Origin: Deltaproteobacteria bacterium | Lineage (GTDB): Bacteria > JAGRBM01 > JAHCIT01 | DNA: 64,000 nucleotides | NCBI GenBank assembly: GCA_026129095.1 | Contig: JAHCIT010000008.1 | Coordinates: 144,374-208,373, forward strand | Reading direction: 5' to 3' | Part shown: positions 59,987 to 64,000 of the stretch, one piece after another | How positions within the stretch are numbered: the stretch's first letter is position 1 | How the letters are laid out: each line of letters starts with the position of its first letter | The notes under the pieces: model-generated | The model's input: only the letters and a program-made list of their open reading frames with translations | What the model was told of the DNA's origin: nothing | Database searches by the model: none | Program-made: the position numbers and the translations under genes

Positions 59987-60201
59987 TATTTTTCCCGTTG
60001 CTGGCCGCGCTGCTGGTGTTCATTCTCTGGGTCGTCTTTCTGGCCGGGGCCGCCGCCACCTCCAGCTGGTGGCTGCTAGCCGCCTGTGTGCTGTTCGGCA
60101 TGGTGTTTTTCCTGCTGCCCATGGCCATATGCTCCTTGGCCGTCTCCGCACTGCTCAGGCTCCCGGCCGGTGACGGAGAAGGCCGCTGTGAGGACCGATG
60201 A
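59983..60201 (+). CDS. Small two-span membrane protein
   Basis: 72 residues. Two hydrophobic helices (about 3-25 and 29-52) with a short polar link. An ATGA overlap joins it to the previous gene. Roles such as holin or superinfection exclusion are possible, and neither is shown. Confidence 0.58.
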   Translation: MIFFPLLAALLVFILWVVFLAGAAATSSWWLLAACVLFGMVFFLLPMAICSLAVSALLRLPAGDGEGRCEDR

Positions 60202-60626
60202 AGACTGACAAGGCCATTGCTCCGCTCAGTGCAGACGTGCCTGACCGGATGCGGTCGGCGCGCCTGATCCGCACGGAGCGGGCGCTTGCGGCGCGCAGAG
60301 AGCGAGGAGCCGAGGAGCGTCTCCTCCGGGCGGCCGAGCTGGCGAGCGGTCTCGCCCGCGAGGAGATCACGGGAAAGAGCCGCCGGGTCCCCGCCGCCGC
60401 CGTCCGGCATGCCGTCTGGTACATCGCTGTACAGACGCTCGGCCTGAGCCTCGCGCTCACGTCCGAGGTGTTCGGCGGCACCGGCGGGCGCGACCACACG
60501 ACGATCCTGCACGGCGTGAACCGTGTTCGAAACGACATGCACACGGGGGGACCGCTCGCCGATCTCGTCGCCGGGATCGCCGGTGCGTGGAACGGTATCC
60601 TGGAGGAGGAGCGGTCATGCGGATGA
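60198..60626 (+). CDS. Phage protein with DnaA domain IV (origin-binding) fold
   Basis: 142 residues. The C-terminal region carries SRRVPAAAVRHAVWYIAVQT, then LALTSEVFGG and GRDHTTILHGVNRV, which is the DnaA domain IV signature (the last motif reads GRDHTTV in DnaA). The N-terminal ~45 residues are basic and charged, with no AAA+ domain. It may bind DnaA boxes to divert host replication or regulate phage replication. It overlaps the previous gene by four bases. Confidence 0.78.
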   Translation: MKTDKAIAPLSADVPDRMRSARLIRTERALAARRERGAEERLLRAAELASGLAREEITGKSRRVPAAAVRHAVWYIAVQTLGLSLALTSEVFGGTGGRDHTTILHGVNRVRNDMHTGGPLADLVAGIAGAWNGILEEERSCG

Positions 60627-60913
60627 TGCCTGGGTCGATGTCGCGGTACGACCGGAAGCGGACCCGGCAACAGGCGGCGCTGCGCCGCTGGCGGGAGCGG
60701 CGGCTCCGGTCCATGAGCCCGGAGGAGTTCGAAGCCGAGATCGGACGGCGGGCGGCATTCAACCGGTCGATCGGCATGACAGGCGACCGGTCGATGGAGG
60801 AGGCCCGGCAGACGCTCACGATGCTCCGGCGAGCTGCTGCCGCCGATGGGCGCCCGTCCGCCGGAGAACACGCCGGCACTGGTTCCGAGGAGGATACCTA
60901 TGCACCCGACTGA
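60617..60913 (+). CDS. Basic helical small protein
   Basis: 98 residues from ATG 60617, with GGAGGAGGAGC upstream and a 10-base overlap with the DnaA-like gene. The sequence KRTRQQAALRRWRERRLRSM is strongly basic, followed by SPEEFEAEIGRR. The function is unknown. Confidence 0.55.
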   Translation: MRMMPGSMSRYDRKRTRQQAALRRWRERRLRSMSPEEFEAEIGRRAAFNRSIGMTGDRSMEEARQTLTMLRRAAAADGRPSAGEHAGTGSEEDTYAPD

Positions 60914-61493
60914 AAGTGGCATACCCAGCATCATGACCCGGAGCGGCCGGTTCATCCGGTTCGATGATCCCGATCCAGACACTATCGACATCGGCGACAT
61001 CGCTCACGGGCTTTCTCACCTGTGCCGGTTCGCTGGGCACACGCGGGAGTTCTACTCTGTCGCCGAGCATTCGGTATATGTGGCGAACCTGTGCCCGCCG
61101 GAGCTGCAGCTAAGGGGCCTCTTGCACGATGCCGCCGAGGCCTATGTCGTCGATCTCCCGAAGCCACTGAAACGAATAATCCCCGAATACCGTGAAATCG
61201 AACGGAAGGTGATGGCGGCGGTCTGCCAGAGGTTCGGGCTTCCGGAAGAAGAACCTGCCACCGTGAAACGCGCGGATCTCATCATGCTCGTCACCGAGGC
61301 CCGCGACCTCTGCGGCCCAGGCTGGGAGGAGTGGGGTATCCGACAGGCCCCACTCCCGGAGCGGCTGGCGCAGCCGCTTCATCCAGAACTGGCCCGGACG
61401 CTGTTCTTGGAGAAGTTCCGCTCGCTGGCCGGTAGCGGCACGCCGGTGGTGCGCCCGCCTTTCGGCCGGATGGACGAGGAGGCGATGCGGTGA
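60900..61493 (+). CDS. HD-domain phosphohydrolase
   Basis: 197 residues from ATG 60900, with GAGGAGG upstream. The HD pattern is clear: RFAGHTREFYSVAEHSVYVANL, then LLHDAAEAYVVDLPKPLK (the His-Asp pair) and KRADLIMLVTEARDL. This is the HD family hydrolase common in phage genomes, probably acting on nucleotides. It overlaps the DUF5131 gene by four bases (GTGA). Confidence 0.8.
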   Translation: MHPTESGIPSIMTRSGRFIRFDDPDPDTIDIGDIAHGLSHLCRFAGHTREFYSVAEHSVYVANLCPPELQLRGLLHDAAEAYVVDLPKPLKRIIPEYREIERKVMAAVCQRFGLPEEEPATVKRADLIMLVTEARDLCGPGWEEWGIRQAPLPERLAQPLHPELARTLFLEKFRSLAGSGTPVVRPPFGRMDEEAMR

Positions 61494-62236
61494 GCGCGTC
61501 ATTGATAGAATGGACCGAGGAGACCTGGAACCCGCTTACGGGCTGCACAAAGATCAGCGCCGGGTGCCAGCACTGCTATGCCGAACGGATGGCGAAGCGG
61601 CTCCAAGCGATGGGTCTGGATCACTACCGGGCCGGATTCGAGTTGGCAGTGCACCCCGAGAAGCTCAACATTCCTCGCCGCTGGAAGCGGCCACGCATGG
61701 TGTTCGTGAACTCCATGAGCGATCTGTTTCACGATCGGGTGTCCGATGAGTTCATCCGTGACGTGTTCCGGGTGATGAACGAGACGCCGTGGCACACCTA
61801 CCAAGTGCTGACGAAGCGGGCGCAGCGGCTGTGGTCTCTCTCGCGCGGGCTCACCTGGACCCCTAACATCTGGATGGGAGTGAGCGTGGAGTCCCATTCC
61901 TGGCGCTCGCGTATCCGTCTCTTGAGTGACGTCGCTGCCGCCGTCCGGTTCCTCTCGTGCGAGCCGCTGCTCGGGCCGCTACCGGATATGGCCCTGCAGG
62001 GAATCCACTGGGTGATCGTGGGCGGCGAATCGGGGCCAGGAGCGCGGCCGATGCACCCCGACTGGGCCGAGAGCCTGCTGTATCAGTGTCGGGGCGCCGG
62101 AGTGCCATTCTTCATGAAACAACTAGGTGGCCACCCGGACAAGCGTGGGCAGATCGAACAGCTCCCGGCACACCTGCGCGTGCGGATGTTTCCCGGCGAC
62201 ACCTGGACGGAAACGGTGGAGCCATGCCAGCCCTGA
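61490..62236 (+). CDS. DUF5131 (phage Gp37/Gp68) radical-SAM-like protein
   Basis: 248 residues from GTG 61490. The cysteine cluster CTKISAGCQHCY (three Cys) and SLIEWTEETWNPLTG are diagnostic of the DUF5131 family, which is thought to bind an iron-sulfur cluster and SAM. FVNSMSDLFHDRVSDEF and LSCEPLLGPL also fit, and VGGESGPGARPMHPDW closes the domain. The substrate is unknown. Confidence 0.85.
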   Translation: MSASLIEWTEETWNPLTGCTKISAGCQHCYAERMAKRLQAMGLDHYRAGFELAVHPEKLNIPRRWKRPRMVFVNSMSDLFHDRVSDEFIRDVFRVMNETPWHTYQVLTKRAQRLWSLSRGLTWTPNIWMGVSVESHSWRSRIRLLSDVAAAVRFLSCEPLLGPLPDMALQGIHWVIVGGESGPGARPMHPDWAESLLYQCRGAGVPFFMKQLGGHPDKRGQIEQLPAHLRVRMFPGDTWTETVEPCQP

Positions 62237-62646
62237 ACTTCCAGAAGCGGTTCGTTCCGATGATCCGGAGCGGGGAGAAGTGCCAGACGATCCTGGCGCA
62301 CCGGAACGACGGCCGGCCGCCGTGCAAGCCCGGCGACCGGCTGAAGCTCTACACCGGCATGCGGACGAAGGGGTGCAAGCTGGTGGCGACGGTGGAGGTG
62401 ATCAGTTGCCTTCCTGTCCGAATCTTCGGGACGGGTTTCGAGGTCACACACGAGGAAGACGAGACCGACTACTGGCACGGTCTCTCGCTCTACTCCTTCG
62501 CCCGGCTCGACGGTTTCCGGGACTGGACCGAACTGCGGGACTGGTTCGGCCGGACCCACGGCCTGCCGTTCGAGGGCTGGTTGGTGAGGTGGGATTCTAA
62601 TGGATCCGCGGGGGAACCGGTCACAACCATTAGTCCTGATCGCTGA
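62224..62646 (+). CDS. ASCH/PUA-like domain protein
   Basis: 140 residues from ATG 62224, overlapping the DUF5131 gene by 13 bases. FQKRFVPMIRSGEKCQTILAH and CKPGDRLKLYTGMRTKGCKL are typical of phage ASCH proteins that bind nucleic acids or modified bases. The C-terminal FARLDGFRDWTELRDWFGRTHGLPFEGWLVRW also fits. Its pairing with DUF5131 and HD genes suggests a common role in nucleotide or RNA handling. Confidence 0.75.
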   Translation: MPALNFQKRFVPMIRSGEKCQTILAHRNDGRPPCKPGDRLKLYTGMRTKGCKLVATVEVISCLPVRIFGTGFEVTHEEDETDYWHGLSLYSFARLDGFRDWTELRDWFGRTHGLPFEGWLVRWDSNGSAGEPVTTISPDR

Positions 62647-62857
62647 CCGTGATCCTTTTTTCCTTATTATATTCAGTGCATCCCTTGTTCACACACACCC
62701 AGACCTCCTGATACGAGCCTTTTCTTTGAAGCATTCTGGTGACGTATTTCCCAACCAGATCAGGGCGTGGCGACATTGGCTGATGACATTTCGGACAGTT
62801 TTTCGCGGCGAGCATGCCTTCCCGGTTCCAGGTTGGGGAACCGCCTCCAAGTAACAT
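62630..62857 (-). CDS. Zinc-ribbon protein on the opposite strand
   Basis: 75 residues if started at 62857, or 61 from ATG 62815. Two Cys pairs (CPKC and CVNKGC, about 30 residues apart) form a zinc ribbon, with KRITVSDQD at the end. It is the only leftward gene in the early half and seems richer in A and T than its neighbours. It overlaps the ASCH gene end by 17 bases, convergently. It may be an acquired gene or regulator. Confidence 0.55.
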   Translation of the reverse strand: MLLGGGSPTWNREGMLAAKNCPKCHQPMSPRPDLVGKYVTRMLQRKGSYQEVWVCVNKGCTEYNKEKRITVSDQD

Positions 62858-62935
62858 GTTAAAGGAGCGGCCCGGCCGTGAGCAAACACGGCTGGACCAC
62901 CTCGCCGGCGGTGCGACCCGCTGGTCCGGCCTACG

Positions 62936-62966
62936 GCTCCCGCCCTGACGTCAGAGCGCCGGGAGC
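62936..62966. promoter_or_regulatory. Nested inverted repeats upstream of the methylase
   Basis: GCTCCCG (62936-62942) and CGGGAGC (62960-62966) enclose the perfect palindrome CTGACGTCAG (62945-62954). It lies about 20 bases before the methylase start. It could be an operator or a terminator. A further hairpin GCCGTG/CACGGC is at 62875-62892. Confidence 0.4.
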
Positions 62967-62988
62967 ATAGCACAGAAAGATCTTGCCC

Positions 62989-63741
62989 ATGCTGATCCCA
63001 TGGATGGGCGGCAAGCGCCGCCTGGCGAAGCACCTCTTGCCGCTCTTCCCCGATCACACCTGTTATGTCGAGCCGTTCGCCGGCGGGGCGGCGCTGTTCT
63101 GGATGAAGGAGCCGTCGAAGGCTGAAGTCCTGAACGACCTGAATGGCGAGCTGGTCAACCTCTACCGGGTGGTGCAGCACCATCTGGAGGAGTTCGTCCG
63201 GCAGTTCCGCTGGTCGCTTGTGTCGCGGAAGCTGTTCGACTGGCTAAAGACCGCCCAGCCGGAGGGGCTCACCGACATCCAGCGGGCGGCGCGGTTCTAC
63301 TACCTCATGAAAGGGAGCTTCGGGGCGAAGCCCACCGGTTTCACTTTCGGGACGGCCACCACCTGTCCGCCGAAGCTGAACCTGCTCCGGATCGAGGAGG
63401 AGCTGTCGGCGTGTCACCTGAGGCTAGCCCAGGTGACGGTCGAGAACCTGGACTGGAAGACGTGCATGGGCCGCTATGACCGGCCGCACACGTTCTTCTA
63501 CCTGGACCCGCCCTACTGGGGGACGGCTGACTACGGGGTGCCGTTCGAACTGGCAGAATACCGGGCTCTGGCGGACCGGCTCCGTTCGATGGAGGGAAAG
63601 GCCCTGCTGTCGGTGAACGACTGTCCGGAGATGCGGGAGGCGTTCGCGGGGCTGCGAACCGAAACCGTCGGGGTGACCTACACGGTCGGTGGCAACAGCA
63701 ATGCGGTGAAGCGGTCGGAACTGGTCATTCGGAACTGGTGA
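62989..63741 (+). CDS. D12-class DNA N6-adenine methyltransferase
   Basis: 250 residues from ATG 62989 (TTG 62983 would add two). The motifs are PWMGGKRRLAKHL, VEPFAGGAALFW (SAM-binding FxGG type) and YLDPPYWG (DPPY catalytic motif), with FSYLMKGSFGAK-like FYYLMKGSFGAKP. It likely protects phage DNA or modifies host DNA. No restriction partner is present. It is the last gene before the right end. Confidence 0.88.
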   Translation: MLIPWMGGKRRLAKHLLPLFPDHTCYVEPFAGGAALFWMKEPSKAEVLNDLNGELVNLYRVVQHHLEEFVRQFRWSLVSRKLFDWLKTAQPEGLTDIQRAARFYYLMKGSFGAKPTGFTFGTATTCPPKLNLLRIEEELSACHLRLAQVTVENLDWKTCMGRYDRPHTFFYLDPPYWGTADYGVPFELAEYRALADRLRSMEGKALLSVNDCPEMREAFAGLRTETVGVTYTVGGNSNAVKRSELVIRNW

Positions 63742-63789
63742 GTGATGTCTACCGGACCCTACGAAATAGACAGACCGGTGTCAAAGCGG

Positions 63790-63850
63790 GTTTCAGTTTT
63801 CGAGGAAATTGCGGTTTCGATTTTGATGTGCCTGAGTTTCAGTTTCGTCA
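63790..63850 (+). repeat. Subterminal GTTTCA repeats, right end
   Basis: GTTTCAGTTTTCGAG at 63790, GTTTCGATTTTGATG at 63814 and GTTTCAGTTTCGTCA at 63836, spaced 24 and 22 bases. A weaker GATTTCACCG follows near 63862. These share their orientation with the left-end copies, so the subterminal sites are direct and not inverted. No gene lies between 63742 and 63937. Confidence 0.55.
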
Positions 63851-63896
63851 CGCAGAAGCCCGATTTCACCGAAAAAACAACTGAATGAAACCCGGT

Positions 63897-63937
63897 TTAT
63901 GACAACTTTCGGGTAGTTATTATGACAATAGTTTACA
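63897..63937 (-). repeat. Right terminal transposase-site array
   Basis: Read inward on the minus strand: TGTAA at 63937, TGTCATAA at 63927-63920 and at 63904-63897, with the same 10- and 23-base spacings as the left end. Confidence 0.7.
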
Positions 63938-64000
63938 AAGCGCTAGCCTTGCTGTGTGTGTGGGGGGGGGGGGGCGTAACCCCGCCGGGAGCCGCGCCCA
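63938..64000 (-). pseudogene. Upstream part of the disrupted host gene, cut by window edge
   Basis: The minus strand is open throughout, ending ...PTHTARLA before AAGC (read as GCTT), and continues in frame with LEQKWGPVWLFKVE at the left flank. A run of 13 G (63962-63974) would encode prolines and may be a sequencing error. So the frame upstream of that run is unsure. Confidence 0.4.

Larger units (their letters stand above)
25489..63937. mobile_element. Complete Mu-like transposable prophage, about 38.4 kb
   Basis: The element carries a DDE transposase and AAA+ ATPase pair, Gam, GemA, S24 repressor, Ner-like protein, and a Mu-type head with a contractile tail, so it is a transposable phage. 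Its ends are placed at 25489 and 63937 because both read 5'-TGTAA inward, followed 10 bases in by TGTCATAA and 23 bases later by a second TGTCATAA. AAGC is present directly outside both ends, which suggests a 4-bp target duplication, although 5 bp is usual for Mu. The length is close to Mu. All core genes are open, so the prophage may be functional. Confidence 0.85.

Noticed and set aside
25499-63927. Placing the element ends at the outer TGTCATAA boxes
   Set aside because: The flanking 5-mers (GCGCG left, ATAGT right) do not match, while the TGTAA ends ten bases further out are also inverted and have AAGC on both sides.
63962-63974. Run of 13 G with preceding TG repeats at the window end
   Set aside because: Could be taken as a regulatory or phase-variable tract, but a homopolymer this long near the window edge may be an assembly or sequencing artefact.
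1-64000. CRISPR arrays, tRNA and rRNA genes
   Set aside because: No array of regular repeats with spacers and no cloverleaf or rRNA sequence was recognised on reading through the window.

Overview
The window is a high-GC bacterial chromosome segment (about 25.4 kb) followed by a complete Mu-like transposable prophage (about 38.4 kb, 25489-63937). The host genes (RseP, TsaB, NadD, peptide deformylase, Xer recombinase, Ppx, archaeal-type phosphoglycerate mutase, GlpX, RodZ-like protein, MtnP, several lipoproteins with clear lipoboxes) fit a Gram-negative bacterium of deltaproteobacterial type. That is an inference from gene content, and no rRNA or other lineage marker is present. I found no tRNA, rRNA or CRISPR array.

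Host part, 1-25432. A 5'-truncated unknown helical protein is followed by a PDZ-only paralogue of RseP, then rseP, tsaB, nadD and a large DUF4175-type membrane protein, all rightward. A leftward acyl-CoA dehydrogenase, a small DUF4177-like protein and def follow. Next come a small lipoprotein, a Xer recombinase, ppx and apgM (rightward), then a leftward series: glycosyltransferase, glpX, a Crp/Fnr regulator, a RodZ-like protein, a TPR lipoprotein, an acidic protein, a PfkB kinase, mtnP and a lipid kinase. A divergent lipoprotein gene ends the block.

Prophage, 25489-63937. Both termini read 5'-TGTAA inward. Each is followed at the same distance by two TGTCATAA boxes exactly 23 bp apart. The tetranucleotide AAGC flanks both ends directly. 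The flanks, joined through one AAGC, give one open leftward reading frame, so the element probably interrupts the 3' end of a host gene. Early and late genes diverge from about 52.1 kb. Leftward: S24-type repressor, a putative membrane protein, an SNase lipoprotein, a retropepsin plus DUF5678-like cassette, endolysin, holin-like protein, terminase, fused portal-MuF protein, protease/scaffold, capsid, tail sheath and tube, tail chaperone with a -1 frameshift, tape measure, baseplate and fibres. Rightward: Ner-like regulator, eight small early genes, DDE transposase, AAA+ target-selection ATPase, Gam, GemA, a lone DnaA domain IV protein, then an accessory block (HD hydrolase, DUF5131, ASCH, zinc ribbon, adenine methylase) up to the right end.

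The phage gene set looks intact. The transposase pair would act on the terminal repeats, Gam would protect DNA ends, and the repressor and Ner-like protein face each other across an operator-rich AT-rich switch. The most unusual points are the end architecture, placement of the transposition genes about 8 kb from the right end behind eight extra genes, the retropepsin cassette inserted between short direct repeats, and two families of repeated intergenic motifs.
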